In this document: positions 34,990-47,711 of the stretch, piece after piece | Numbering within the stretch: position 1 is the first letter of the stretch | How the letters are laid out: every line of letters starts with the position of its first letter | Source: Ischnura elegans | Lineage: Eukaryota; Arthropoda; Insecta; Odonata; Coenagrionidae | Assembly: GCF_921293095.1 (NCBI RefSeq) | Contig: NC_060252.1 | Coordinates: 81,984,866 to 82,048,865 of the forward strand | Direction of reading: 5' to 3' | Length of the DNA stretch: 64,000 bases | Made by a program: the position numbers and the translations under genes | Notes under the pieces: model-generated | The model's input: only the letters and a program-made list of their open reading frames with translations | Told to the model about the DNA's origin: nothing | Database searches by the model: none

Positions 34990-37000
34990 CTATCTGCTCC
35001 GACTGCAGGAGCAAGTGTGATTGCTCTTAGAGCTAGCTGTATGTGTACGTTTGAGCGAATTTTTAAATAAGCTAGCCCAGCTCAACATACCATAATTTAC
35101 CCTAGAATATACGACAGCACAATAAATATTGTAAATTACAGTTAAGGAACACTTATTACGAATCAAGTAGTGTTTCATTCAACAAATTTTCAAACTATTT
35201 GCAATATTATTTGTATAATGCTTCCATTTTAAATGCTCAACAATTGCTAAACCATAGTATTTGTATTCCTCAACTCGAACTAGTGTGAAACTGTCAGCAT
35301 GTCATTTTAGTATGCTCGGAAGAACGGTACACAACATTAGTCAATGGAGAAGCTGTTGTATAAATTTAAACTCAATTTGTGTTTTCTCGCTTAATTTAAG
35401 TTTGTTCGATGCAAACCGTTGGTTGATATCGCTTATATCACATTTTATGTATTGCTGTACATCAATCCAGTTCACATTTTTGTAAGACAGGACTAGGTTA
35501 TCCGCAAAGGCGGTTAAGTACCACTGAAATTTAGATTACACAGATGATTGATTTTTAATAAAAGTCATATTGGACCTAACGCTGATCCTTGAGCCACTCC
35601 AGAACAAATATTTTCGGAAGATTCTATGGCTATTGTAGTACCTTAAAAACTTTAAGCACGCAGTCAGGAAACTTTCGAAATACTTTCTAGAAATGCTACG
35701 AATTTCTGCTAGATGTGGTTTATCCAAAAATATCTTGTATTTTATTGTATCAAAGGCTTTTTTATAATTTTATCATACCAGCATTTAGTTGATCTGGACA
35801 GGCAGCTTTTTTAAAGATTGGCTATTGGCAATTTTTAATACATAAGGCGTGGTGACTGGTTCCAAAAAGGAGTTTAGGCTTAGATGATTTTTACTATTTG
35901 ATGAATTATCAATCATTGAATTATTTTTTACAACCGGATACAATTTAGGAGACTCAAATGTGCTTATGAACTCCTTCTTGTAGTCAATATCAATAATAAC
36001 TGGGTCATTTAAGGTCCGATTTCCTTGTATTAGTTCATGCATCCGAAGTTTGTTTCGCTCCCGTTAATTCCTTGAAGATACTCCGCTGTTTCTTTTTATT
36101 TCGATTTACTTTGTCCAATTTTTCCATGTAATAGGAGTTAGCCGCATCAGGGACACATATACACAGTTTATTTCTTATCTTTACATACTCTTTTCTCAAG
36201 CCGTTATTGTGCGGATGATGACGTAGTTTTTGAAAAAGATTTTTTTACGCGAAACTTTACTAATCGAGGAGCTAGTGATCCAGGGCTTTAATTTTATGGC
36301 ACGTTCATTCCTGGCCATAATTAAGACTCATTTACACATGTTAACAGTATGTTTGAAAATGTAGTAAAAGTTTAGGGAATTTCATGTTCTTCATGCAATA
36401 CTTCCCAAGAATACTGTCGAACATTTTTATTTAATGATTTACGGCAGCAATACTATAGCAAAGTGACATTAGATGGTGTACTTTAGTTTTCTTCGCGAGC
36501 AGAAAGATTGGAGATTGGGTTGGACTAGAGTGATGCGTTATACCTAAATGCATAACCTTGGCTTGGAGGTTTACATTAAATGTGTTGAAGAACCAAGTGA
36601 TTACATAATCTGAACAGGTAGCTCAGTATAGTAATTCTGGTTGCTTCATTGGCTAAGGTAGTTAAGCCACATGAACTCATGAGATTTGTAAACTGCTTGG
36701 AATCGCAGCTGTGCATTAGTAACTGAACATTCATATCACCGACCATTACTAATTTTTGAGATATGCCCCTTGATTAGGGTTCAAAATCTAAAACAAATTG
36801 ATCAATAGAAATTTTTTGTCCCTGTGGACGACAAAGAGATCAAATATACAAAACTTGCATGAAACATTGATCAATAAGCAACCAGTAGGGCTTATATGAC
36901 AAGGCCTCAGTACGGTTGTTATGTCATGTCTTACAAACGCTAACACACCTCTTGCTCTTTCAGATGTATTACAATTTCCATAAGAATAGTACCTACTCAC
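34990..37000 (-). pseudogene. Degenerate LINE (endonuclease and reverse transcriptase pieces)
   Basis: Read on the minus strand in element order: an endonuclease piece at 36788-37000 (NTSERARGVLAFVRHDITTV); a linker at 35785-36042 ending in LNSFLEPVTTPYVLKI; reverse transcriptase at about 35460-35730 with GVAQGSALGPI and, in a broken frame, FADNLVLSYK near 35497 (the catalytic YxDD box, second Asp lost); and the thumb at 34990-35178 (VYSRVNYGMLSWASLF). The order fits a jockey/CR1-type non-LTR retrotransposon. Several frameshifts and stops separate the pieces, so it is inactive. Confidence 0.8.
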
Positions 37001-37429
37001 TCACTGTATATACATTAATTTAATCAGATTGTATTTATATTTCATTCAAAGCTATAATATCGGTAATTGTGACATGCTATTTAGATGTGAAAGTAGTAAA
37101 TTAAAATTGCGTCTAGCACTTCGGATATTTTGATGGACGATCAATAGGGAATTCATTCCATTAAACGCATTTACAGTAATATTTATATCCATAAAATTGG
37201 CTTATAGTCAAGGTGTACCTTCTATACCATTGAAGTATGAATCACAAAAGCAATGATCAAAGATGTTTTACATCATCCATGATGCTAACTACTATTGCTG
37301 GCTCCTTTTCTACTTTTCTCAAATAAATTTTACCTCCACGAATCCAAAGATACTTACAGTGCTTATCATTCTGCGCCACCCCACCTTTCTACCAGCACAA
37401 AGGATCTCATTAATGTAAACAATTATTAT

Positions 37430-37690
37430 CGTTTTCAATAATATGCAGACGTCCACCAGTCCCATTTTTTCGATGGGGCCGTGTCGGTGACCACTTACAG
37501 GGTTGGCACTCAATGCAAGCTGCCTCTTTTGCCTTTACGTCGCCGACGAGGTCGGACGCGGATGCAGCCTGGCTAGCGAAATGGGAGTCGAACTCCCGGG
37601 GCAAAAGCCGTAGCGGATGCAATGCACTGTTGGGACGATTCTCACGCACATGTTGGGACGTCGGAGTGTTTTATTTCGGGCTCAGCGGCA
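37430..37690. repeat. Dispersed repeat, copy 1
   Basis: The segment containing GATGGGGCCGTGTCGGTGA, GGGTTGGCAC, GCCGACGAGG, CACGTTGGGACGTCG-like and TTTCGGGCTC-like sequence recurs at 46600-46920. It also has a B-box-like GAGTTCGACTCC on the minus strand. It abuts the Penelope-like fragment and may belong to that element. Confidence 0.5.
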
Positions 37691-37699
37691 AGTACAAAC

Positions 37700-37995
37700 T
37701 ATGATGTGACTCACTTGAGGGGGTGTATATCGGCCACACTGGGAGGAACTTCTTTACTCGTGTGTCCGAACGCAAAAGGTGCTTGGAGAACCGTGACCCA
37801 ACTTTTCAAAGCGCCGAATGGCACACAAACATGCACCAAATTTTCGGTATTAAAATTATTCGGTTCCAAGAAAAAGGGCTTATTTTAGTTGCGGCCGAAA
37901 AGTGGGAAATAGTGAAAAAGAAAAGGAAGAAATCTGACTTACTGGACGGAAATGAGTTTTTTAGTCACTACCCCATCTTATATGTACTCCCCTGA
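37700..37995 (+). pseudogene. Penelope-like element, GIY-YIG endonuclease fragment
   Basis: Plus-strand translation gives GVYIGHTGRNFFTRVSERKR, then KGLILVAAEKWEI and FFSHYPIL. The VYIG-x-TGR-x-F-x-R-x-x-E arrangement is the GIY-YIG nuclease core at the C-terminus of Penelope-like retroelement polymerases. The polymerase part upstream is missing and the segment is truncated, so it is a dead fragment. There is no ATG in the frame; the apparent start is GTG. Confidence 0.7.
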
Positions 37996-39776
37996 CTGCT
38001 GCCTAACCCCACTTCCTTCCCCAAAACCTGTTTTACCTTGTGACATGATGCAAATCCGGAATTTAGGTTGTCTGTATGATGAACTCTTATTGACTTACCG
38101 TCTGTGCCTCCTCCTACAACTCCACCTACTTCCTTCTGATCATTCCCCCTCACTACTTTTTAGTATCGGATATAGAAAAAACTCAAGGGGGAGCGCAAAA
38201 GATATTTAAAGCTACCTATACTTTAATCGCAATGAAGAATAATCAAGTCACATGCAAAGTTTAAGATAGTTTTCTTCAAAATGATTACACGCATATGCAA
38301 GACAATGCTATCTTATGATATAAAAAAGTTACAATTTAGGTTCTGAAATATTCGGCGATGCGGGCGGTCCCGCAATATGTACTTATTCGTCACTGCTACT
38401 TTTGAAGATATGCATTTCTGTCCGAAATAGTAATCTTTTTGTACCCGATTATGACTGTAGAGGAATCGAAACACGTGCTGTGAGGAGTGGAATGAAATTA
38501 GTGGGCAGTACGATATCTTTGCATCAATTTGTTCCGCGATATCTCCCCGGAAAAAGGTTGACTTTGCGGCATGGCATATCCCTTTTCATATTCATACGTG
38601 ACTCACCGTTTCTGATTTACGAAGTTGTGGCTCCATAGCTTAATAGGTTCATTACATGTGCGGTTGTTGCGGTGAAATATGGGAGGGTTTAAATTCGAAT
38701 TATTCTCTTTTTCATTTTATAAAATAATAGAGTATGCAAGAGTCAATACTACATTTATAAAAATAATGGCTCTATCTACCTTTACACATTTCTTTCTAAA
38801 CAAATTAAATCATCGAGGGGAAATAAGTAGGGGAAGTGGCAGTGGTTATATCTTAATTTCCTTGCGACTAATTACTGTCAAATATCCGTTGAGTAAAATC
38901 CCAACTCATAATATCGACAATACTCAATAACTAACCAGATACATTCGTAGTTGAAATCATTTTATAGCCCTAGGGTATGGAAATTATTCTTACTCACTAA
39001 AATGGACACGTGAATTTCTACATATCATTGAAAACCATTGTACTATGGGGGAAAAAGTATCCCAACAGAGTTTGTGCCGCCACCATCGCTTCGCAGGAGA
39101 ATGGATTCCCATTCTAACAGTATATAATCCTTGGAATGAGACGAGGGAAATTCAAATACGGTCTTATTTCAGCCACCAAGGTCGTGACGGTGAATTTGCC
39201 TGCCTCGCACCGAGGCTCGAACGTATTTCGTACTTCTCTCTAGAATGTTGGCGCATTCGATATCCTTAGGAATTGTGCCTTCGATTTACCCGCTATCTCC
39301 CTCTAACCCTCGTTTCCGTTCCTTCTTCGCACCTACTCCGGCACGCGTAATAAAATTCACTGAAAGCCCATCTCCACTTGATTTACAGCAGAAATTTACG
39401 GGATAAATATTCGCTAGACGTAATCTGCAAGGCAGCAATGGCGAGGAGCGATTTTGAGCATCAGGAATTACTCTAAATACACTGGTCAACAAAAAACCTT
39501 TTTCTATCCTAGAGATGTTGTTGGGTGATCCTTGACGAGCTTTTCGTCCTGATTCCAAATCTAGGCTCAAATATTTTCCATCGCGTCTACTTTCTTTAGG
39601 ACAACCGAACTAAATAAGGGTTCAAGGATATTTAAGCAAATAAATCGTGATTGTAAAAATGTGAAAAAATAGGTACTTTCATAGGATTTTCTCGTATATT
39701 AAGCATCTGGTAAGTCCCTATTCAGTGTCAATCAGTAATCTGCTAACATGTAGCTGAAATTTTCTTGGTTCAATTT
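37996..39776. other. No feature recognised
   Basis: Non-coding sequence with scattered small open frames. The 94-codon minus-strand frame at 39286-39570 matches nothing I recognise and may be the decayed end of the element at 39777-41225. Confidence 0.35.
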
Positions 39777-41225
39777 TTACAAATGTAAAATATCTTGGTC
39801 GAAACGCTCACTGTGTTCATCTCTAACAGGACTGAGGTTTGGTGGAAAATGGCAGGGTTTGAGTCGAGAAAATAGATTTTTAAATTCATATTGCAGCCCA
39901 TATTTTGGTACGATTTGATTACATTGATATAGCCACCAGATCATGATAATTTTAGCCATGAAATTTCCTAAAAAATGTTCAGATACATTTCTAAATGCGT
40001 TCCACGCGCTTTTTTTCCGTTGACCTCACTTGCTGTTGAATTTATGAAATATTCAATCCCTAATCTGTGGCCCAATACATATTACTTATTTGATATTTGC
40101 CTCACTTAATTGAAGGAATTTTTTTGGATCGATCAAAGGCTGACAAAGGACATTTTTGGAACCAGGGACGAGTTCTTTACGTTCCGGACATTTTTTTTTC
40201 TAACTCTGATATCCCATTCGCAGATGAAGCAACAACCTTTCGTGTAGCCAAGCTGTAATCCTAGTAGCATTGCAATTACTTTAAGTGGCCACAAATTTTC
40301 TATTTATATTTTTGGTAGTGATTTTATTCTAAAGGTAACTGCATATTCTTGTAAGATTCTTTCATTTCAGTTTCATGAGTTAACAGTATTGATGAGAGTT
40401 CATTGCCATTATGTAAGAGATTAGCCTTTAAAATAACCTAGGAAGAATAAATGAACAAACGCTAATCATCTGTGTTTAATTCAAAATTAAGAGTATCCAT
40501 AACAGAGAGGACACCATAGAAAAGCAAATCGTTTTTTGGAGAAGAAACAAAGTCAAATTCGTCATGGCGAGAGCGGGACATCAAAAGTTTCGAATTTGGA
40601 TCCAACAATTTTCAACCCTTTAATTGTGATCCTAAGATTTTACCCTGCTTTCTGGATAAAATTTAAATCGTGCAGTAGATCACATTGCGTGATCAATCCT
40701 CTTGCGTTATAAAATGAGGTCCAGTAGATTTACTCGGTTCAAAGTGTGGGCCCTTCGAGTTTCCGAATCCTTCATTATCATGTTCTTGATTACTTTCTGA
40801 ATCTTTTCTAAGATTGTCATACTCCATTGGTTTCGGCACTTGTAAATTTTCGGAGTGAGGGAACGGTAGTATCGCTTATTCAAAGCTGTCTGGATATTTT
40901 ACAGTGCGTTTTGACTTCTATGTTATTCCTTTCATTTCTTCAACAACAGCAATAACAGTCTGAAAAATGATCTGCCAAATCATGGGGACGGCAAATTCCT
41001 TATGACGTTTTCCTTTAGTCCAACCAGTAAGAAGCTCTACACTGGTGCCACATAACACATAGGGATCCCATCCTTTATCTTGGCCACTCATCAGGCCATC
41101 AAAATAAAGCTTATAACCCTGCTTGAAAAAGGGAGTAATTTTCCACCTTTGAGCCATAAAAGTAATTTCACCGTATACATAATAATGGCATCAGGATGGT
41201 TCACGTACTAGGCCTGATTAAAGCT
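39777..41225 (-). pseudogene. Broken gene of a repeat-associated arthropod protein family (presumed transposon)
   Basis: Minus-strand pieces in order: YVYGEITFMAQRWKITPFFK at the N end; LYFDGLMSGQDKGWDPYVLC; TSVELLTGWTKGKRHKEFAV; a linker with ILPFPHSENLQVPKP; RLFIHSS; LLHNGNELSSILL; METE-like KESYKNMQLPLE; and finally FPPNLSPVRDEHSERFDQDI. I recognise this order from large proteins found in many copies in arthropod and other invertebrate genomes, usually unnamed and thought to be transposon-derived. An N-terminal Cys pair normal for the family appears altered (YVYGE in place of YVCGE). Many stops and frameshifts make it a pseudogene. The superfamily name is not assigned. Confidence 0.6.
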
Positions 41226-42959
41226 AAGCCACTTCTCAGCAATTACATTGTAATAAGTTGTAATTTCGTGCGAGCAACAAAAGTCTCTATCTTCAGAGAA
41301 AGCAAACGTCCTCTCGCTCCTACAGCTTGTCACATGCTTATGTGAAGTGGCAGCTGAGGCAGCATTGCTTTGAACAAAACGATAAGATAGCACAATTTTA
41401 AACATATTTTGACAGAATAGGAAGGCATGACATCGTAGGACAACATGTTTTGGCAGGAAAGTTTTATTTTCACTTTCTCATGCTATCACGATACATAAAT
41501 GAATTAAATTACCACTTTCGTAAAAGTAAAAACATACATTAAGCTGTCCTAAAGAAACTAGATGTGATAGAAAGAATCTAAGCACAGATTCGGAATAAGC
41601 GCGAAAATTACGCTTAAGATCACTTTACGACGTCTCTAGAACGAGATTTATGTTGACCAGTGATTCCTAAACAATTATCACTTTAACAGGTTTAAGCGCG
41701 TCAATTGCGATTGAAAATTTCCTCAATGATATGCACATGATTGCTACAAATTTAATTGATGACACACAATTTTTCGAGTTAAATTTCATATCGCAAAACA
41801 AAATTAACATTTTATTTTTTCCTTGCCAGTGGCAAAAAAACTATATTTTCTGCAATTTGATACCTCACTTTCTTTTTAATTTATTTGAAAATCAATTTTG
41901 TAAAATTAAAACAATGCATGATTTTTGTGTCAAATTACTTTTGACAATGTATAAGGGTCAAATAAAATATCTAAATTAATGTGGACAAAAAAATGAAGGA
42001 CGAAAAATATACTCCAATGAATTCACACTTCACTTGGGACAATATCTCTCCTTTTATTAAATTCGAAATCTCAGCAGCAGTTTGATGTATTTTATGTCAG
42101 CATCAACATCTCCGGTTGTACAACTAGGTCCTAATCGGTCACTTCTCAGGTGGAGGTCTTCTCCGATTTTACAATGCCTCAATACCCTCTCTGTTGCGTT
42201 TCTCCGAGTAGTATACGGTAATGCAATTTTTATTCATCCTTCGCTATGTTTCCGCTACTGTTAAGCCTGCCTCCAACACGCTGACTACTTTTCTCTCTTT
42301 CGCCTGCTGAAAAAGGTATCCTAAATCAAGATAGGAAAATATCCTTCTCGATCGAAAGAAAAACGCGTTCTGGCAATGTGCACGACAGTCCTTTCGGAAA
42401 AGCTAAAACTTCTTCAAATCAACTGCATTCAAATTCGTGGCCAATCGAATATTCTCGTTAAACGTCTTGTTTACCTTAAGAGAAAGCTTGCTATGGCCCG
42501 TAGTGATTTTTGTCGTTTCGTTGAGGTAGGCGAAGGAACATTCAGAGGAGCGTTCCCAATGTGCGCACATGATGCTGTCGAATGCGTCTCAATTCTACGG
42601 AGTTCATCGGTAGTCATGCTTTGGGTTGCGGGAGACTCAGTAGTCGGTCGCGTATTTGGACGACGAAGATAGGAAATGGTTTGCCTTGTTTGAATTTCCC
42701 TCACTGGCCAAAGAATAGCAACCCACTGGAAAGGATACCCATTAACCCGCGGAGCGATAGGGAGGTACGGATTACACGGTCAAGAGTCGAATGTAAAAAA
42801 AATTATTTTTACTTGGCAATTAGCTAACAGGTTATCATTTACGTGCTGATTGAGAAGTAGAAGTTGAATTCCTCCTGTTTCCCAACTAGATTTCGTCATA
42901 ACCGGGTAGTGGTAGACAATTTGGCCATTATTTATTTCTACATCTAATGCAGCACAAAC
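41226..42959. other. No feature recognised
   Basis: Intergenic sequence. The overlapping open frames near 42.4-42.8 kb on both strands show no family signature. Confidence 0.35.
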
Positions 42960-42979
42960 TTTTCACTTACTTGCATACA

Positions 42980-43613
42980 ATTTAATTCACTACTACTTCC
43001 ATATTTTCATCAAATTGGCTGGGGATACCATGAATTTCCGTGTTAATACCTAATATGCGTTTCTCAAGGCCATCATAACGGTTTTTTGCGTCAGAAAGTT
43101 GCGTCTTAAGCACCACATTGTCACTTTGCTATTCGGATATTTGATCTAAAAATGTCTCCAATATTATACCCTGCGATTGACTTTAACCTGTCTTCCAATT
43201 TATCGTATGGCTTATGAATAGTGTTCCCTAGTTTTTTTGAACCGTTATCTATAGTTATTTTATAACCTCTACTGACAAGTAAAATATTTCCTGAAGGGAT
43301 TTACCTTCCGATTTACTTCTGTCCATCCGGGATGTCTTTCGTAAATTTTGCCAGTCCACACATTTCCAGGGTTGTCCTCTTGATTCAATCCCTTCGATGT
43401 CAGAAATTCCTGTAGAGAAAATCCATGGAAGGTTTTACGGCAGGTATCGCTATTGATGGAAGTTGTATTCCGTGTGATTGTGTTACACTTTGCACACGAA
43501 CTAATGCCAGAAAGATGTTGAAGGGCTGGCGGATATAACTCCTGTAAGCTCGATTTAGCACACTTTTCTTTACACAAATAAGGCTTCCACTCAATGAAGA
43601 CAACTATTTTCAC
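42980..43613 (-). pseudogene. LINE ORF1 remnant with damaged zinc finger and coiled coil
   Basis: The 114-codon minus-strand frame at 43269-43613 contains SSCAKCNTITRNTTS and DTCRKTFHGFSLQEF. This is a PHD-like Cys/His pattern as in ORF1 proteins of jockey/CR1-type LINEs, apparently with one Cys replaced by Ser. Downstream on the same strand, after frame breaks, comes a coiled-coil-like piece (LKTQLSDAKNRYDGLEKRIL, then GINTEIHGIPSQFDE) typical of ORF1 before its RNA-binding part. ORF1 proteins bind the LINE RNA. Stops make it non-functional. Confidence 0.55.
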
Positions 43614-43769
43614 ACTTTTAGCCGGAAACTAAATGGCTCGCAACCGGCGATGCATAGCGTTGAGTCAAACACACGGAGTGAGAACACATCCATACCCGAC
43701 GAGATCGGAACACAAACTGAGTGTAGCCAATCTTAGCACCGGACCTCGTTGCCCTCACTGCCCTTTAGT

Positions 43770-44420
43770 TTGCATCTACACACTACCCCGCAAGCCGCCT
43801 AAAAACGCTTGCAGCAGGGGGTGTTAGGACAAAAGCCGTTTACATATGAAAGAAAATGCTCTAACGAAATAACGACTAGCATTTTTTAAAGTCCTTTATG
43901 GTTTGGGGGAAAAACGAATTCACACATCTATCCGTTCGGCAAAATATCTCTCTTAATTTATTGCTTCTGCCGGACCTGGAAATAAAGAGGGGCTATAATA
44001 TTATGTTCTCAATGTCACTCTTTAAGATATCTATCCCCAATTGTTCAAACAATCTTAGCCTAGCGCGCAGCCACCGAGTCTCCGGTGGCTAATTCGCTGG
44101 GTAACGTTGTCTGTACGCCCGTAGCAGCTCTATTACGAATCGCGCAGCTTTTATTTGTACTTTTTTCAGCTCACGGATTATGTCTTTCTGCACCGCATCC
44201 CATATGGTTGCTGCATATTCAAGGTATGGATAGGAAGAGCGTAAAATAGCACCTCTCTTTCAGTTATTTATCCGAAAATCTTCCCACAATACGCTTCACG
44301 AATCTTAACTTCTTCAGGCCTCTGCCATAAATATTCCTTATATGTGTTCCCCACGATTGATTGTAAGTTATCATAAGTCCCAGGTACTTCCCTTCGTCCG
44401 TTGCTTTAATGCTAATACCA
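43770..44420 (-). pseudogene. LINE reverse-transcriptase C-terminus and 3' end
   Basis: The minus strand encodes LGLMITYNQSWGTHIRNIYG, RGLKKLRFVKRIVGRFSD, then YPYLEYAATIWDAVQKDI and KKVQIKAARFVIELL. Further on come KLREIFCRTDRCVNSFFPQT and IKDFKKC. This is the thumb and C-terminus of a jockey/CR1-type polymerase. The 3' block with TAACACCCCCTGCTGCAAGC is shared with 33600-33850. It is 5'-truncated, with internal stops. Confidence 0.75.
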
Positions 44421-45939
44421 CAGTTTAATCAAGCGAAGGGGCACCGCGAAGTTTTCAGACACGGAAATGAACGTTTGATTACCGGAGTAGCTAATAAAGC
44501 CGAACGTAATTAACTCCGTTACACAGAATGAAGGGAGTCATATCAGTATTAATTCGAGGCTGTAGAATCTCACCTGGTAAAGAAGCTCGGCTGCATAAAT
44601 CTAGTGGTACCAAAATGACAATCAGCGAAATGGAAAATGAAGGCAGGTCTCACCAGATGTCAAATATTTCATATTGCTCCTTGGTAATCAATCACCTCCT
44701 CGAATGCCAGTGAAATTAACCATCCACCACTTGCCCGTTATCGTATATTTATCTAATGAGCAGTGTCTGAGAAAAAGAAACTGGGCTCAATTGCAGTTAC
44801 TTTTTAAAAGGCAATCATTTACGGGTATAAATCACTGATTTTAAAAGTAATCAGTAAAATTATATTTACTTCTTGTAAAATTGTCCACTCTAAAGACCAC
44901 TTAGCAATTAATGTCGAATGTTGGAGTAAAAATATGGAATAAATAATGGAGTCAGAAATAGCTAAAGTTGCAAATTAACTCGCGATACATACAATGATAA
45001 CTATTGTAACACCACAAATGGGTACAAAATACGACACTTGTGGTGTCGTATTTTGTACCCATTTGTGTTGTTGGCTACAACATGAGAGTGGCTGAACCTA
45101 AGCAAGGAAATCATGACACTCAAGGATTAGAATTTATACGTAGGCCCAGGCAAATCAGTGAAATCTGTAATGTTAGCGTCGATTAGGAGCAATTAACGAT
45201 TACATCGATAGTACCTAACGATTCCTCTTCCAAAGTAAGTAGTAAATTACAAATAAAACTTGCATTTCGTAAAAAGTTATTGTTACAAATACAAATTACT
45301 GCAAAAGTAATCGTTTTAAGAAATCCGATGAGTTTTACTCGATTACCAACCAAAAACTCCGATGAGATACACTTTGGTAATTATTCCATGTTGGGTTATT
45401 CACTGCATAGATGAGGCGTCAAATGAGATGAGAGACGTTTTGCTCTGCCGTTCCAAGCACTCCAATACACAAAATTCTAGCGATGAAACACAACAAAGTA
45501 CTCTGTCAACATTAAATAGATTAGCTTAAATCCAGAGGTAGCATGCTGAATTATTTTTGAAGGCGGACGTGGAGATTCGAACACGACATGCTCACCTCTC
45601 GCACGCAACGGGCTGATAATGATTTTTCGGATGACGAGACATTCACACTGCGCATTGTCAAGTAGAAGAATGCTTGTGCCTTCATTGGAAAGGGCCCACA
45701 AATATTTACAGAATATTAAATGAAATCTCTAGAAATGCAGATATTTTTCAGGAATCCGCCTTTTTTTGACAAAGTTCCATGACAGACTATAAAAAAATGA
45801 TTTTTTAACGATAAAGATATTTTAATTTTCTCTATTTCAAAGGAAATAATTCTTTATATAAAAACATTATTCCGCGATCCGAAATGTCACATTTGGGGAC
45901 TTTCCCTCCACCTGTCCTACTAAGATTGTTTTCATCAGA
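44421..45939. other. No gene recognised; holds a tight palindrome
   Basis: AT-rich intergenic sequence. Apart from the hairpin at 45008-45072 I see no element ends or coding domains. Confidence 0.4.
45008..45072. repeat. Near-perfect hairpin, 25-bp perfect arms, 5-base loop
   Basis: Arm 45013-45037 (CACAAATGGGTACAAAATAC, then GACAC) is the exact reverse complement of 45043-45067. The loop is TTGTG. After one mismatch, four more pairs extend the arms to 45008 and 45072. Such exact symmetry in otherwise decayed DNA suggests a young palindrome. It could be a minimal fold-back transposon, an inverted duplication from template switching, or a hairpin RNA gene. Confidence 0.8.
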
Positions 45940-46200
45940 TTATCATGGCTCATATTATTGCCAACTCATTTTTCCCCTCTTATCCTGAGGATTTTAGAAT
46001 ATTTCTCTTTTCTCCCACTTTTCTTGGCACTTCCTCATTATACTTACTCAGTCGATCCATTTCATATTCATCATTGGTCTATAGCACCTATTCGCTTCAT
46101 CAACTTTATCTTTATCATTCTTCGGTAGAACCACATTTCGAATGCGTCCACTCTTGACTTCTCTGCTGCTGTCAACGTCCAAGTCTCACAACACGCCATA
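45940..46200 (-). pseudogene. LINE C-terminal fragment
   Basis: Minus-strand translation gives CCETWTLTAAEKSRVDAFEM followed by WFYRRM. It parallels the GAETWTL...EAFEMW...RRM stretch at the polymerase C-terminus of RTE/R2-like LINEs, also seen at 49185-49345. It is short and ends in stops. Confidence 0.65.
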
Positions 46201-46599
46201 ACGACACGAATTTGAAATATTTCACGATTATTATCAATCAGCGATTGATAAATATAATAGGCATTTACATCAACATCGTCATGTGTGTAGATAAGCTACA
46301 CCATTTTGAGTTCAATTTCTAAAAATAGACATCACAACTAACATCACACATTAATACATTCTTAATAAAATGAACGCTACAGTGAGAGTAATTTACGATT
46401 TTTATTGATAATAGGAATTTCTATCAACGCCGTCATATACGTAGCCAAGCCATAAAATTGCCAATACACTCGCGAATAATCGTAAGATGGCCCTATACAT
46501 TGCACAGAAAATGTTAGAGGTGGTTTTCATTAGGATTCATTTGGTTATCGCGCGATTATTTCTCGGAAAGTTTTCCATTCTTCCCTCACACGTAGAATG

Positions 46600-46920
46600 T
46601 AAGTACTATCGTTTTCCAAAGTATGTAGACACCCAGTAGTCCTACTTAACTGATGGGGCCGGGTCGGTGAAAACTTGAGAGGTTGGCACATAGAGCGACC
46701 TGCATCCCTCACTCGTAAGCAACCAAGAGCCGACGAGGACGGAGGTGGACGCGACCTAGCCACCGAATCTTGAGTCAAACTCCATTAGCATAAGCCCAAT
46801 CAGAATTAAGATTAGCGGATGGAATGTACTGAGGTAACCCACGTTCACACTCACGTTGGGCCGTCGCATTGTTTTCTTTCGGGCTCCGTGGCGAGGTTTT
46901 GACTATCTTTAGATTCACAT
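46600..46920. repeat. Dispersed repeat, copy 2
   Basis: Partner of 37430-37690, sharing GATGGGGCCGGGTCGGTGA, AGAGGTTGGCAC, GCCGACGAGGACG, TTGGGCCGTCGCATTGTTTT and TTTCGGGCTCCG. No intact frame. Confidence 0.5.
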
Positions 46921-47703
46921 TTGGAATCACCGTTTGTCTCTTACCACTACGTGGCTCCGTCGCCGAGTACTATGTGCGGTTGTTACGGAAAAGTCCTGGG
47001 ACTCATCAGCTGAGCAAAACTGAGCTCATCAGAGGCTCCGAAGCATAGATGTCCAACTCCACGCTAAACTTCTTTGACAGTTAAGAGTTTTACTACTATA
47101 AGTTAAGATGGCAGCAGCATCGGCATCTGCCGCCAAATTCAAATCACTAAAACACGACCTCCCTTCCCATTCCATTATTTCAAGTCTATTTGCTTCAACT
47201 CAAAATGCCCGCAAACTCGTACGCACAAAATAACTGATTCTCAGGAGCGAATGGGTAGTTTCATATCATTTTTATTCGGAGGAAAGAGCCATCAAGGCCT
47301 CAGGGCGGTAGGTTATTGTTTATCTTAGGTTATTGCACATAAATTAAAATCGAATATAAAAAGACAAAAATAATATTTATTGCCAATAAGTACATTATTC
47401 ATGAGAATAACAAACTTAGTCAAATAGTTCTGTGCTACATATTTTTTTCATGATGAAGTTCTGAAGAATGATTCATCAACTCCTGGATAAAGAAAGAAGA
47501 GCAAGAAACACAATCAGAGTACATCACTTGTAATGTTTCAGAAATTAAAGGAAAATTACACCTCCCTATGAAAAACACAAGAAAGTTATGAGAAATGCTG
47601 GGACTTTCAAACAAAATTAGCTAAGTAAATTGGCCATAACTGAGTATTGCACTGTTAAACAATTTTTAGACGATATCCACAAAAATCAGTCATGTAAGAC
47701 AAA
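46921..47703. other. No feature recognised
   Basis: Intergenic sequence without recognisable coding or repeat signals. Confidence 0.4.
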
Positions 47704-47711
47704 AATGGAAG

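Noticed and set aside
20749..42704. Shared PLNVPSPT peptide in frames at 20749-20937 and 42471-42704
   Set aside because: Only a short DNA match (around ACATTCAGAGG) underlies it, and flanking sequence is unrelated, so it is likely coincidence.
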